Assembly: GCA_002376235.1 (NCBI GenBank)
Contig: DFNX01000003.1
Location: 682,001 to 746,000, forward strand
Length of the DNA stretch: 64,000 bases
Direction: 5' to 3'
DNA from: Neorhizobium sp. UBA3556
GTDB taxonomy: Bacteria > Pseudomonadota > Alphaproteobacteria > Rhizobiales > Rhizobiaceae
Shown piece after piece: positions 53,832 through 63,262 of this stretch. Each line of letters begins with the position of its first letter. The first letter of the stretch is position 1. Under the pieces are notes generated by a model. It saw only the letters and a program-made list of their open reading frames with translations. It made no database searches and was not told the DNA's origin. A program made the translations under genes and the position numbers.

Positions 53832-56009
53832 ATGAGGACACTATATTCAGGCGTCATCTGGGCCGTTGCCACGGTCATGATCATCCTTCTGGTGACGTTG
53901 CCGATCAATACGCGCACGCAGCTGATCGCCAGCATTCTCATCGTCACCGTCATGGCGATCATCAAGCTTCTGGATGTCGGCGGGAGATGGCGTCTGGTTG
54001 CGCTGGCCTTCGGTACGGGCATGGTGCTGCGCTATGTCTACTGGCGCACGACAAGCACGCTGCCGCCGGTCAACCAGCTGGAAAATTTCATTCCCGGCAT
54101 GCTCGTCTATCTGGCCGAAATGTACAGCGTGCTGATGCTGTCGCTCAGCCTTTTCGTCGTCGCCATGCCGCTGCCGCCGGCGCGTCCCAGCAGCCGCTCC
54201 AGCAGCGACGAGAACCTGCCGACCGTCGATGTGTTCGTGCCGAGCTATAACGAGGACGAGCAGCTTCTGGCCAATACGCTGGCGGCTGCCCGCAACATGG
54301 ATTATCCGCCGGAAAAGCTGACCGTCTGGCTGCTCGATGACGGCGGCACAGTGCAGAAGCGCAGGGCAAGCAATGTTGCCGATGCGCGCGCGGCCGAAGC
54401 TCGCCACGCGAAGCTGAAGCAGCTTTGCGAAGAAATGGGCGTGAACTATCTCACCCGCGAGCGCAACGAACATGCCAAGGCCGGCAATCTCAATAACGGG
54501 CTTGCCCATTCGACCGGCGACCTGATCGCCGTCTTCGATGCCGACCATGCCCCGACGCGCGACTTCTTGCTGGAAACCGTCCATTACTTCGAGAAAGACG
54601 AAAAGCTCTTCCTCGTGCAGACGCCGCACTTCTTCCTCAATCCGGATCCGGTCGAACGCAACCTCCAGACATTCGAAAAGATGCCGAGCGAGAACGAGAT
54701 GTTCTACGGCATCATCCAGCGTGGTCTCGACAAGTGGAATGCGTCCTTCTTCTGCGGCTCGGCTGCCGTGCTCAATCGCAAGGCGCTGGAAGTATCCAAC
54801 GGCTTTTCCGGTGTCAGCATCACCGAGGACTGCGAAACGGCGCTCGACCTGCATGGTCTAGGCTGGAACAGCATCTATGTCGATCGTCCGCTGATCGCCG
54901 GACTGCAGCCTGCGACCTTCGCCAGCTTCATCGGTCAGCGTTCACGCTGGGCGCAGGGCATGATGCAGATTCTACGCTTCCGTTTCCCGCCGTTGAAACG
55001 CGGCCTCTCGCTTGCCCAGCGTTTCTGCTACATGTCGTCGACGCTGTTCTGGCTGTTCCCCTTCCCGCGGACGATCTTCCTCTTCGCGCCGCTCTTCTAC
55101 ATCTTCTTCGATCTGCAGATCTTTACCTCGTCGGGCGGCGAGTTTCTCGTGTATTCGCTGACCTATATGGCGGTGAACATGATGATGCAGAACTATCTCT
55201 ATGGATCGTTCCGATGGCCGTGGATTTCCGAGCTTTATGAATATGTGCAGACGGTGCATCTGCTGCCTGCGGTCATCTCGGTCATGCTCAACCCGCGCAA
55301 GCCGACCTTCAAGGTGACGGCGAAGGACGAATCCGTGTCGGTCAGCCGTCTCTCGGAAGTCAGCCGGCCGTTCTTCGTGATCTTCTTCATCCTGATCGTC
55401 GCCTTTGCGATGAGCATCTACAAGCTCTATACCGAGCCGTTCAAGGCGGATGTGACGCTGGTCGTCGCCGGCTGGAACGTGCTCAACATCATCATCGCCG
55501 GCTGTGCACTGGGCGTCGTTTCCGAGCGCGGCGAACGCCAGGCGTCTCGTCGCGTCAAGATCAGCCGGCGCTGCGAATTCGGCATCGATGGCAAGTGGTA
55601 CACGGCCACGATCAACAACGTTTCGGTCCACGGCGCCCAGCTTGAGGTCTACACCGAAGGCGCGACGGGGATCGCCAAGGATACGATCGGCCATATCCGG
55701 TTCCAGCCGTTCAGCGACCTGCCTGTGAGCGAGTTGCCGGTCGATATCCGCAATTTCGACCGCACCGGCGATGTGACTTCGGTCGGTTGCCGCTATGTGC
55801 CGCAGAAGACGCTCGATCACCGCCTGATCGCCGACCTGATGTTCGCCAACTCTGCCCAGTGGACCCAGTTCCAGACGGCTCGTCGCAACAATCCGGGCCT
55901 GTTCCGCGGTACGTTGTGGTTCCTGTGGCTCTCCGTCTACCAGACAAGCCGCGGTCTTGGTTATCTGATGCGGGATCTCAGCAAGTCGCGCAGCGCAGAG
56001 AAAGGCTAG
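53832..56009 (+). CDS. bcsA: Cellulose synthase catalytic subunit BcsA with PilZ domain
   Basis: Polymerises UDP-glucose into beta-1,4-glucan and extrudes it through the inner membrane; known as celA in Agrobacterium. The 725-residue protein has several membrane helices, a GT2 domain with LLDDGGT, FDADHAP (DxD), ITEDCE (TED catalytic base) and QRSRWAQG (Q-x-x-R-W), and a C-terminal PilZ domain (about residues 570-665) with RVKISRR and NNVSVHGAQLEV, implying activation by c-di-GMP. 10 bp before bcsB. Confidence 0.97.
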   Translation: MRTLYSGVIWAVATVMIILLVTLPINTRTQLIASILIVTVMAIIKLLDVGGRWRLVALAFGTGMVLRYVYWRTTSTLPPVNQLENFIPGMLVYLAEMYSVLMLSLSLFVVAMPLPPARPSSRSSSDENLPTVDVFVPSYNEDEQLLANTLAAARNMDYPPEKLTVWLLDDGGTVQKRRASNVADARAAEARHAKLKQLCEEMGVNYLTRERNEHAKAGNLNNGLAHSTGDLIAVFDADHAPTRDFLLETVHYFEKDEKLFLVQTPHFFLNPDPVERNLQTFEKMPSENEMFYGIIQRGLDKWNASFFCGSAAVLNRKALEVSNGFSGVSITEDCETALDLHGLGWNSIYVDRPLIAGLQPATFASFIGQRSRWAQGMMQILRFRFPPLKRGLSLAQRFCYMSSTLFWLFPFPRTIFLFAPLFYIFFDLQIFTSSGGEFLVYSLTYMAVNMMMQNYLYGSFRWPWISELYEYVQTVHLLPAVISVMLNPRKPTFKVTAKDESVSVSRLSEVSRPFFVIFFILIVAFAMSIYKLYTEPFKADVTLVVAGWNVLNIIIAGCALGVVSERGERQASRRVKISRRCEFGIDGKWYTATINNVSVHGAQLEVYTEGATGIAKDTIGHIRFQPFSDLPVSELPVDIRNFDRTGDVTSVGCRYVPQKTLDHRLIADLMFANSAQWTQFQTARRNNPGLFRGTLWFLWLSVYQTSRGLGYLMRDLSKSRSAEKG

Positions 56010-56018
56010 GAGATCGAC

Positions 56019-58502
56019 ATGAACAAACTCCTCGTCCTCGCGCTGGTCGCCTGCACGGCCGCTCCCGCTTTCGCCCAACAGGGTGCGACACCGTTCGATA
56101 TGGGAACGGAACGTCGGGATCGCGGTATTCAGGACACGCCGCCCTCCCCGCCCGCTGCTGCGCCTGTCAATCCCGTGCCGGTCAATCCGGTTCGGCCGGC
56201 TCCGACCACTCAGGCTCCTGCGCCGGCTTCAACGCCACCGATCGCAAGGCCGGTTACTCCGCCTGTACAGCAGAACACGCCGGCGCAGTGGAGCGCCCAG
56301 CCGCCATTACCGGGCCTTGCTCCGGCATCCTCGCAGGCGACCCCAGTGTCAGGCGCTGTCGATCAGACACGGCGCTACCTGCTTCCGTTTGGTGATATGC
56401 GACTGAATGGCGAGATCGAGCAGCGCTCCTGGTCCTTCTATCTGACGGCGGATCAAGCCGGTCGCACTGCAAAGCTGCATGTCGCCTACCAAAACTCGAT
56501 CTTCGTCGCGCCCGAAACCTCTAAGCTGACGATCACGATCAACGATGTCGTCGTTGCAGCCGAGACCATCGCCTCGGCCGAACAACCCGCCGAGCGGGTG
56601 TTCGAGATCCCTGCCGGACTGCTGAAGGCGGGCGGCAATATGGTTCGCTTCGGCACCAACCAGCGCCATCGTACCGACTGCACGGTCGAATCTACCTATG
56701 AACTGTGGACGGATGTCGATCCTTCAAGGACCTATCTGTCCTTCGACGGTGCCAACGACCGGCGTCTGGGCACGCTGGACGACCTGCGGGCAATCGGCGT
56801 GGATGGCAAGGGCAATACCCGCTTCCGGATCATCGCCCCGGCCCTCGACCAGCTTGGCGCGACCGACACCTTGATGCGCCTTTCCCAAGGGCTTGCTCTG
56901 CTTGCCGGAATGCCAAACCAATCGTTCACCTTCAGCAGACAGGCTGATGGCGAGATCCAGCCTGGTGAAGTCGCAGTCTTCATCGGGACGACAGATGAAT
57001 TGAGGACTGTCGTTCCCAATATTGCGGCGTCCAGCAATTCGGCGGCCGCAAGCTTCGTCGATTATCCGCGCAGCAATGGTGTCTCTTCTCTCGTGCTTTC
57101 CGGCCCGAACTGGCCTTCGATCGACGGGCTTGTCGACAGCTTTGTCGCCTCTCTCGACGGCCGCTCGACACAAAGGCTCAACATGCTTTCGACGGAAAGC
57201 TGGCGCGGCATGGATACGCCACTACTGTTTTCCGACACCGTGCTCGATTTCTCTGCACTCGGCGTCAACAGCCAGGAATTTACCGGCCGACTGTTCAGAA
57301 CCAGTTTCACCATCGGCGTGCCGGCTGATTTCTACGCCAATGCCTATGGCGAGGCGCGTATCCTGCTGGATGCCGCCTATACGCCGGACGTTCTGCCGGG
57401 CAGCCATCTCGACATTTTCGTCAATGGCAACATCGCGTCCACAGTACCGATCACCTCGGCGGGCGGGGCCATCCTTCGGCAACTTCCGATCAAGCTGACG
57501 CTCCGGCATTTCCGGCCGGGCGTTAACACGATTACCGTCGAAGCCGCATTGCGCACGGCAGCCGACGCGTCCTGCGCCCCCGGTGCGAGCAGTGAGGAAA
57601 AGCCGCGCTTTGCGATCTTCGGCACATCGCAGTTCCACATGCCGGATTTTGCCCGTATCGCCCAGGTTCCCAATGTCGCGGCAACCGCCGGCATCGGCTT
57701 TCCCTATTTCATCGGGCAGGAACCGGTTTCGCTGTTCCTCGGCCGCATCGACGAGCCGACGCTTTCGGCTGCCGCCACCTTTGCCGGCAAGATCGCCAGC
57801 GCATCGCATCGGGTGATCCCGCTCAATGTGACAATGTCAGCCGCGCGGATGGCGGAGCGTAACGCGATTTTCGTCGGTGGGATCTCGGAGATGCCGCTCA
57901 ACGTTCTTTCCCAGCTGAAGATCGATCAGGACAGCCGCAACAGCTGGAGCCCGGACATCACGCCACAGACCGTGACACAGCCCAGTATCAGCCTGCAGGA
58001 CTGGCAGCAGCGCGCCGACGGCAATTTCTTCAGCCGGCAATTCGAAGAGCTGAGCGGCTGGGCGAAGGACAATTACGACCTGTCGCTTTCAGCGCTTCGC
58101 TTCGCACCGCCAACAGACGAGCTCTACAAGCCGCCGAAAACGGCCCATCTTCTCGTGGCGCAGGAAAGCGATCCGACAGGACAGGGAACCTGGACTGCAG
58201 TCCTGGCACCGGACAGCGCGCAGCTCAATGAAGGCATGCAGGACATTTCCACGCGCGAAGAGTGGGAAAAAATGGGCGGACGTATCGCAATCTACAGCGG
58301 TGCTGAGGAAGACATGGGGAGCGTCCCGGTCAGCTGGTTCCGCTTCATGCCGACACAGGAGCTGAGCTTCAGCAATGCAAGGCTGATCACGGCAAACTGG
58401 TTGTCGGACAACATCATGTCCTACGCCCTGCTGCTTGCGGCCGGAAGTGTTCTGCTCGGTCTTGCGACAGGTGGATTGCTCAGCCTGCTCGGCCGGCGGT
58501 GA
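56019..58502 (+). CDS. bcsB: Cellulose synthase periplasmic subunit BcsB
   Basis: Periplasmic partner that guides the nascent chain and stabilises BcsA. The 827-residue product has a signal peptide (about 1-20), a Pro-rich stretch (about 40-105), the carbohydrate-binding/ferredoxin-like core and a C-terminal membrane helix (about 795-822). Converges with the DNA glycosylase gene five bases away. No bcsZ cellulase gene follows, unlike related loci. Confidence 0.94.
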   Translation: MNKLLVLALVACTAAPAFAQQGATPFDMGTERRDRGIQDTPPSPPAAAPVNPVPVNPVRPAPTTQAPAPASTPPIARPVTPPVQQNTPAQWSAQPPLPGLAPASSQATPVSGAVDQTRRYLLPFGDMRLNGEIEQRSWSFYLTADQAGRTAKLHVAYQNSIFVAPETSKLTITINDVVVAAETIASAEQPAERVFEIPAGLLKAGGNMVRFGTNQRHRTDCTVESTYELWTDVDPSRTYLSFDGANDRRLGTLDDLRAIGVDGKGNTRFRIIAPALDQLGATDTLMRLSQGLALLAGMPNQSFTFSRQADGEIQPGEVAVFIGTTDELRTVVPNIAASSNSAAASFVDYPRSNGVSSLVLSGPNWPSIDGLVDSFVASLDGRSTQRLNMLSTESWRGMDTPLLFSDTVLDFSALGVNSQEFTGRLFRTSFTIGVPADFYANAYGEARILLDAAYTPDVLPGSHLDIFVNGNIASTVPITSAGGAILRQLPIKLTLRHFRPGVNTITVEAALRTAADASCAPGASSEEKPRFAIFGTSQFHMPDFARIAQVPNVAATAGIGFPYFIGQEPVSLFLGRIDEPTLSAAATFAGKIASASHRVIPLNVTMSAARMAERNAIFVGGISEMPLNVLSQLKIDQDSRNSWSPDITPQTVTQPSISLQDWQQRADGNFFSRQFEELSGWAKDNYDLSLSALRFAPPTDELYKPPKTAHLLVAQESDPTGQGTWTAVLAPDSAQLNEGMQDISTREEWEKMGGRIAIYSGAEEDMGSVPVSWFRFMPTQELSFSNARLITANWLSDNIMSYALLLAAGSVLLGLATGGLLSLLGRR

Positions 58503-58507
58503 CGTCG

Positions 58508-59056
58508 TCAGCCGGGGAAGCGCTTGCTCATATAGCCGGAGCCATCAAGGCCGAAACGCCAGGGATTGTCCACGGCTTTGGAAATTCCAATCCGCGGGCC
58601 GATCACGACCGGTACCGGCTCTGCCGGCGCTCTAAGCCTGAACGGGTGTTCCAGCAGGGACATTCCGTCATGATCGATGGTGATGCCGAGCGCCTGACAA
58701 AGCCGGCCGGGGCCTGAACACAAAAGGCGCGGATCGCCCGTGCCGCGACGGGCTTCCATATCCGCCAGACCTGCAAGCGGCTGGACGGCACGGATCAGAA
58801 CCGCACTGCCGGGTCGGCAGACGAAATTCAAGCACCAGTGGATGCCGTAGGAACGATAGACATAGGCGTAACCGGCCGGACCGAACATGCTCGTGTTTCG
58901 GGCATTCCGGCCGCGAAAACTGTGAGAGGCGGGATCATCGGGCTCATAGGCCTCGGTCTCCACGATGATGCCACCGGATCCATCGAGATAGAATTCCGCG
59001 CCGATCAGCTCCGGTGCGACGATCGTCGCATCGCGTTCGAAGAAACGAAAATCCAT
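58508..59056 (-). CDS. 3-methyladenine DNA glycosylase (AAG/MPG family)
   Basis: Removes alkylated purines in base excision repair. The 182-residue product has the family pattern IIVETEAYEPDDPASHSF (catalytic Glu within VETEAY), MFGPAGYAYVYRSYGIHWCLNFV and AVLIRAVQP. ATG 59056 follows GGGGGAAG. It is unrelated to the neighbouring cellulose genes. Confidence 0.93.
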   Translation of the reverse strand: MDFRFFERDATIVAPELIGAEFYLDGSGGIIVETEAYEPDDPASHSFRGRNARNTSMFGPAGYAYVYRSYGIHWCLNFVCRPGSAVLIRAVQPLAGLADMEARRGTGDPRLLCSGPGRLCQALGITIDHDGMSLLEHPFRLRAPAEPVPVVIGPRIGISKAVDNPWRFGLDGSGYMSKRFPG

Positions 59057-59240
59057 CTTCCCCCGCTGCCGCTCGAGACTGCAAAGCGCCGATATAGGAG
59101 ATCATTCGTCTTTCAGACAAGCTCCGGTCTGGGCCGATATTTACCCTCTGCTAACGCCATCTTGCATTCAGGCTTTCCCATCGGGGAGAAAAACACATTT
59201 ATTAGACTAAGCTAAAAAATATCCTTGGGGGAGGCAAAGG

Positions 59241-59501
59241 ATGAGATTGTCCAATATGGCAGCAGCTTACGAACCGATCGGCCCCGACGAACTGGAGCGG
59301 CTGCAGACGATTTTCGAGACTGCGCGCTATATCGCATGCATGTCACGTCATGATCCGGCCGCCGAACGGCTCGCGGCAATGGCTATCCGGTTCTATCAAC
59401 TTGGCATTCGCGACGATGATGCGCTCATCCATACGATCGTCAAAACGAACAGGGCTCTGCGGTCCTCCGGATTGGAACAGATGGTGATGGATCCGGCCTG
59501 A
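59241..59501 (+). CDS. Small hypothetical protein
   Basis: An 86-residue helical protein with a good ribosome site (GGGGGAGGCAAAGG) before ATG 59241. Codon use is like that of its neighbours. It has no recognised domain; the segment YIACMSRHDPAAERLAAMAI suggests a small helical bundle. Confidence 0.65.
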   Translation: MRLSNMAAAYEPIGPDELERLQTIFETARYIACMSRHDPAAERLAAMAIRFYQLGIRDDDALIHTIVKTNRALRSSGLEQMVMDPA

Positions 59502-59569
59502 CGCATGGGGCCGCCTACATCGATCCCGCGATGCGCAGACGGATCATCACCTGCCCCATTTCTTGGCGA

Positions 59570-59821
59570 TCAGGTCTCGTCAACCTCCAGCGCGTCAGAC
59601 ACAATTTCGAATGTTTGCGTCTCTGGCCTCACAAAGACAATGCCACGGACATCATAGGAAAAATCCAACCCCGCATGTTGACGGCGTAAGGCGGTCACGC
59701 AGCTGCGCGCAATGACTTCACCGCGATCGGCGCTTTCGATGGCCATGCGATAAATCGGCAGCTTCGCCTGGCTGGAACCCGGGTCTTCGCCCGCATTGGA
59801 ATAAAGAGTAACGATGTGAAT
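59570..59821 (-). CDS. Small unlisted coding stretch with no standard start codon (possible pseudogene)
   Basis: Reading leftward, an open frame ending TGA 59570-59572 encodes a plausible protein, about 83 residues from ATT 59821 or 58 from the only ATG (59746). The ends of the product, MAIESADRGEVIARS and FVRPETQTFEIVSDALEV, look like real coding sequence. The frame is open back to 59881 with no ATG, GTG or TTG before 59746. A GGAGGGAAGAAGG purine run precedes ATA/ATT at 59824/59821, so a rare ATT start or a damaged 5' end is possible. Function unknown. The 59822-60122 remainder holds nothing else I can support. Confidence 0.45.
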   Translation of the reverse strand: MHIVTLYSNAGEDPGSSQAKLPIYRMAIESADRGEVIARSCVTALRRQHAGLDFSYDVRGIVFVRPETQTFEIVSDALEVDET

Positions 59822-60122
59822 TATGGACCTTCTTCCCTCCTCCCGAAGGAATTTACCAACAATCCCTAAAGTTGCATATTTTCAGAATACTCGTCTACAT
59901 TAATGTCAAGCGCGGGAAATTGCGGCTTAACATCTTCTCCAGCGACGTTCATCCGACAAGATGTTGTTTAAAAGCTCGCAATACCGTTCAGCTGCATCAT
60001 TCTTGGCCAGAACGTGGACAAACGCGGTTGTTTACGGCAATCCGTCATCCTATCTGCTGATCATGGAACAACAGCCGCGCAGAGCATTATAAATCTGGGT
60101 GGAGCAAGGATGGACGACGCGA

Positions 60123-60554
60123 ATGAGTGAGCTGAAACTTCTGGCTCTCGATACAGCCGATCTGGATGTGATATCCGCCCATATGCAGGATGCGGTGTTC
60201 AAGGTAGGTGACCTGCACTGGTCCGCCTCGGAGAAGGCATTTTCGCTGGCTGCAAACCGCTTCGACTGGGCTGCCGCCGAAGGCAAGCGCAAGGGTTTCG
60301 AACGCCATCGTGCCGCGCTTGTCCTCAAGCGCGTCGAGGCCGTGCGCTCGAACGGCATCAACCGCGCCCGCAAGGAAGACGTGATGTCGCTTCTGGCAAT
60401 CCGCTTTGCCCAGAAAGGCGAAGGTCCAGAAGGGACGGTCGAACTGGTGCTTTCCGGCAATGCCGCGATCGAATTGGATGTCGAATGCATCGAAGTCGCA
60501 CTTGCGGATATCGGCGGCGCGTGGGAAACCCCAACAAGGCCGCGCCATCCCTGA
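60123..60554 (+). CDS. DUF2948 family protein
   Basis: A 143-residue cytoplasmic protein of unknown function, with the family's LKLLALDTADLDVISAHMQDAV start and AANRFDWAAAEGK segment. Start taken as ATG 60123; a GTG at 60099 would add eight residues. A DUF2948 gene just before hisD is usual in Rhizobiales. Confidence 0.8.
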   Translation: MSELKLLALDTADLDVISAHMQDAVFKVGDLHWSASEKAFSLAANRFDWAAAEGKRKGFERHRAALVLKRVEAVRSNGINRARKEDVMSLLAIRFAQKGEGPEGTVELVLSGNAAIELDVECIEVALADIGGAWETPTRPRHP

Positions 60555-60608
60555 CCAATGTGGGTGTGTCCGGCCCGATGATGGCAGGACATAAGAAGGA
60601 CGACCCGC

Positions 60609-61907
60609 GTGGCACTCTGGCTTGAACAGACATCCGACGATTTCGAAGCGCAGTTCAAGGCGTTTCTGTCGACCAAACGCGAGGTCTCGGATGACGTCAA
60701 TGCCGTGGTCAAGACCATTATCGACGACGTGCGCGCCCGCGGTGATGCGGCGCTGATCGACTATTCCTCGCGTTTCGATGGCGTGGATCTCTCCAAGGAC
60801 GGTATCCGCATCTCGGAAGCCGAAGTGGATGCGGCGATTGCCCAGACTGATCCCGCCGTCATCGAAGCGCTGAAGCTGGCGGCCGAGCGTATCGAAAAAC
60901 ACCATGCCCGGCAGATGCCGAAAGACGATATCTACGAGGATGCGATCGGCGTCGGTCTCGGTTCGCGCTGGACGGCGATCGAGGCGGTCGGCCTCTACGT
61001 GCCGGGTGGCACGGCAAGCTATCCGAGCTCGGTGCTGATGAACGCCGTGCCGGCCAAGGTTGCAGGCGTTCCGCGCCTCGTCATGGTCGTGCCGGCCGGC
61101 GGCGGCAAGATCAATCCCGCGGTTCTGGCCGCAGCCCGGATCGCCGGCGTTACCGAAATCTACCGTGTCGGCGGCGCGCAGGCGGTTGCAGCCCTTGCCT
61201 ATGGCACGGATACGATCGCGCCGGTCGCCAAGATCGTCGGCCCCGGCAATGCCTATGTGGCCGCTGCCAAACGCCAGGTTTTCGGCACGGTCGGCATAGA
61301 CATGATCGCCGGCCCTTCGGAAGTTCTGGTGATCGCCGACAAGGATAACGATCCGGACTGGATCGCCGCCGATCTTCTGGCCCAGGCCGAGCACGATGCC
61401 GGCGCGCAGTCGATCCTGATGACCGATGATGCCGATTTTGGCAAAGCGGTGGAAGCCGCCGTCGAACGACAGCTGAAGACACTGTCGCGCACGGACATCG
61501 CCACCGCCAGCTGGCGTGATTTCGGCGCGGTGATCCTGGTCGAGAATTTCGAAAACGCGCTGCCGCTTGCCAACCGCATTGCTGCCGAACATCTGGAGCT
61601 TGCGGTTGCTGATCCGGACGCGCTGATGCCCGGTATCGTCAATGCTGGCGCGATCTTCATCGGCCGTCATACGCCGGAAGTGATCGGCGATTATGTCGGC
61701 GGCTCGAACCACGTTCTGCCGACGGCGCGTTCGGCGCGGTTCTCGTCGGGCCTCGGCGTGCTCGATTTCGTCAAGCGGTCGTCGATCCTGCGTCTTGGCG
61801 CTGAACAGCTTCGCCAGCTTGCGCCGGCGGCGATCACTCTGGCGAAGTCCGAAGGGCTGGACGGGCATGCCCGTTCCGTTTCCATTCGCCTCAACCCCGG
61901 AGAATGA
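60609..61907 (+). CDS. hisD: Histidinol dehydrogenase
   Basis: Catalyses the last two oxidations of histidine biosynthesis using NAD and zinc. The 432-residue product has normal length and family motifs YVPGGTASYPSSVLMNAVPA, VGPGNAYVAAAKRQVFG, GPSEVLVIAD and NRIAAEHLELAVADP (catalytic Glu/His region). GTG 60609 follows AAGGA. Three bp before the UPF0262 gene. Confidence 0.97.
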   Translation: MALWLEQTSDDFEAQFKAFLSTKREVSDDVNAVVKTIIDDVRARGDAALIDYSSRFDGVDLSKDGIRISEAEVDAAIAQTDPAVIEALKLAAERIEKHHARQMPKDDIYEDAIGVGLGSRWTAIEAVGLYVPGGTASYPSSVLMNAVPAKVAGVPRLVMVVPAGGGKINPAVLAAARIAGVTEIYRVGGAQAVAALAYGTDTIAPVAKIVGPGNAYVAAAKRQVFGTVGIDMIAGPSEVLVIADKDNDPDWIAADLLAQAEHDAGAQSILMTDDADFGKAVEAAVERQLKTLSRTDIATASWRDFGAVILVENFENALPLANRIAAEHLELAVADPDALMPGIVNAGAIFIGRHTPEVIGDYVGGSNHVLPTARSARFSSGLGVLDFVKRSSILRLGAEQLRQLAPAAITLAKSEGLDGHARSVSIRLNPGE

Positions 61908-61910
61908 CGG

Positions 61911-62384
61911 ATGGGTCAAGGGGAGTTTCGTCTTTGCGACGTCGTTCTGGACGACTCGATCGGGCGGTCCACTCCTGACGTGGAGCATGAGCGCGCGGTC
62001 GCGATCTTCGATCTGGTCGAGGAAAATTCGTTCACACCACTCGGTCATGCGGGCGGGCCCTACAAGCTGCGGCTTTCGCTGGTCAATGCGCGGCTGGTGC
62101 TGACGATCACGACCGAAGCGGATCAGGATGTCGCCACCCATATCCTGTCGCTCACACCGTTCCGGCGGATCATCAAGGACTATTTCATGGTCTGCGAGAG
62201 CTATTACGAGGCGATCAAGACCGCCACTCCAAGCCGGATCGAAGCGATCGACATGGGCCGCCGCGGCATTCACAACGAAGGTTCGCAAACTCTGATGGAC
62301 CGGCTGGACGGCAAGATCGGCGTCGATTTCGATACCGCGCGCCGCCTGTTCACGCTTGTCTGCGTTCTCTACTGGCGTGGCTGA
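61911..62384 (+). CDS. UPF0262 family protein
   Basis: A 157-residue alpha-proteobacterial protein of unknown function, recognised by its even spread of conserved segments such as VVLDDSIGRSTPDVEHERAVAI and FRRIIKDYFMVCESYYEAI. It follows hisD by 3 bp and precedes the phosphatase gene by 1 bp, forming one operon. Family firm, role unknown. Confidence 0.88.
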   Translation: MGQGEFRLCDVVLDDSIGRSTPDVEHERAVAIFDLVEENSFTPLGHAGGPYKLRLSLVNARLVLTITTEADQDVATHILSLTPFRRIIKDYFMVCESYYEAIKTATPSRIEAIDMGRRGIHNEGSQTLMDRLDGKIGVDFDTARRLFTLVCVLYWRG

Positions 62385-62385
62385 G

Positions 62386-62877
62386 ATGACCGCCGACGCA
62401 CCGAACCGGAAACAGGAAATCGGCATTCCGACGGCGATCCTGTTCATGTGCGGGCAGAATTCAATCCGCTCGCCGATGGCCGAGGCCATTGCAAAAAGCC
62501 TGCTGCAACCCGATATCTACATACAGTCGGCCGGCGTCCGCTCCGGCGAGCCTGATCCCTTTGTCGATGTCGTGCTGGAAGAAGTGGGGCTTTCGCTCAG
62601 CCATAAACGTCCGCACAAGCCGCGCACGCTGGAGGAGATCGAAGACGACTTCTTCGATCTGATCGTCACGCTTGCGCCGGAAGCGCATCATACGGCGCTG
62701 GAACTGACCCGTTCGCATTCCGTCGATGTCGTTTACTGGCCGACCATGGACCCGACCGTGGTGACAGGAACGCGGGAGCAGCGGCTGGATGCCTATCGCC
62801 AGGTCAGAGACCATCTTTGGAAGCTGATCGACAAGAGAATGAAACCTATCAGACGTGCGCCGCCGGCAAGCGGTTAG
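62386..62877 (+). CDS. Low-molecular-weight phosphatase family protein
   Basis: A 163-residue protein with the CX5RS phosphate-binding loop FMCGQNSIRSPMAEA (C-G-Q-N-S-I-R-S) and the distal Asp region YWPTMDPT, matching low-molecular-weight protein tyrosine phosphatases and arsenate-reductase-like enzymes. Substrate unknown. Starts at ATG 62386; a TTG or ATG upstream at 62356 overlaps UPF0262 and is less likely. Confidence 0.87.
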   Translation: MTADAPNRKQEIGIPTAILFMCGQNSIRSPMAEAIAKSLLQPDIYIQSAGVRSGEPDPFVDVVLEEVGLSLSHKRPHKPRTLEEIEDDFFDLIVTLAPEAHHTALELTRSHSVDVVYWPTMDPTVVTGTREQRLDAYRQVRDHLWKLIDKRMKPIRRAPPASG

Positions 62878-63019
62878 ACGGCTAAATTGTGCGTCCAGAA
62901 GAATAGCTATTAGGCGTGGTTCACAAACCGGACGTGATTGTGTAGTTTCCGCGCAAATTTCGAGGCGGCGGACGAAAATTCCTGCCTGCCCGACCTTAGA
63001 CAGAAAGAAAACCGATAAA

Positions 63020-63238
63020 ATGGCTAAAGAAGAAGTCCTTGAATTTCCGGGCGTTGTCACGGAACTGCTGCCGAATGCGACTTTTCGGGTGAAGCTCGAA
63101 AACGAACATGAAATCATTGCTCATACGGCTGGCCGCATGCGCAAGAACCGCATCCGCGTTCTCGCCGGCGACAAGGTTCTGGTCGAAATGACGCCTTACG
63201 ACCTGACCAAGGGCCGTATCACCTATCGCTTCAAGTAG
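63020..63238 (+). CDS. infA: Translation initiation factor IF-1
   Basis: 72-residue OB-fold protein that assists translation initiation. The sequence MAKEEVLEFPGVVTELLPNA through DLTKGRITYRFK is the near-invariant IF-1 pattern. It lies 142 bp after the phosphatase gene and probably has its own promoter. Confidence 0.98.
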   Translation: MAKEEVLEFPGVVTELLPNATFRVKLENEHEIIAHTAGRMRKNRIRVLAGDKVLVEMTPYDLTKGRITYRFK

Positions 63239-63262
63239 TTTTTCGGCGGGATAAGGCCTGAA

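Noticed and set aside
59985..60012. Third possible copy of the rem-upstream 20-mer
   Set aside because: Contains an insertion and several mismatches; spacing is off by one.
60087..62489. An 800-residue open frame on the minus strand
   Set aside because: Antisense to DUF2948, hisD and UPF0262, all well supported.
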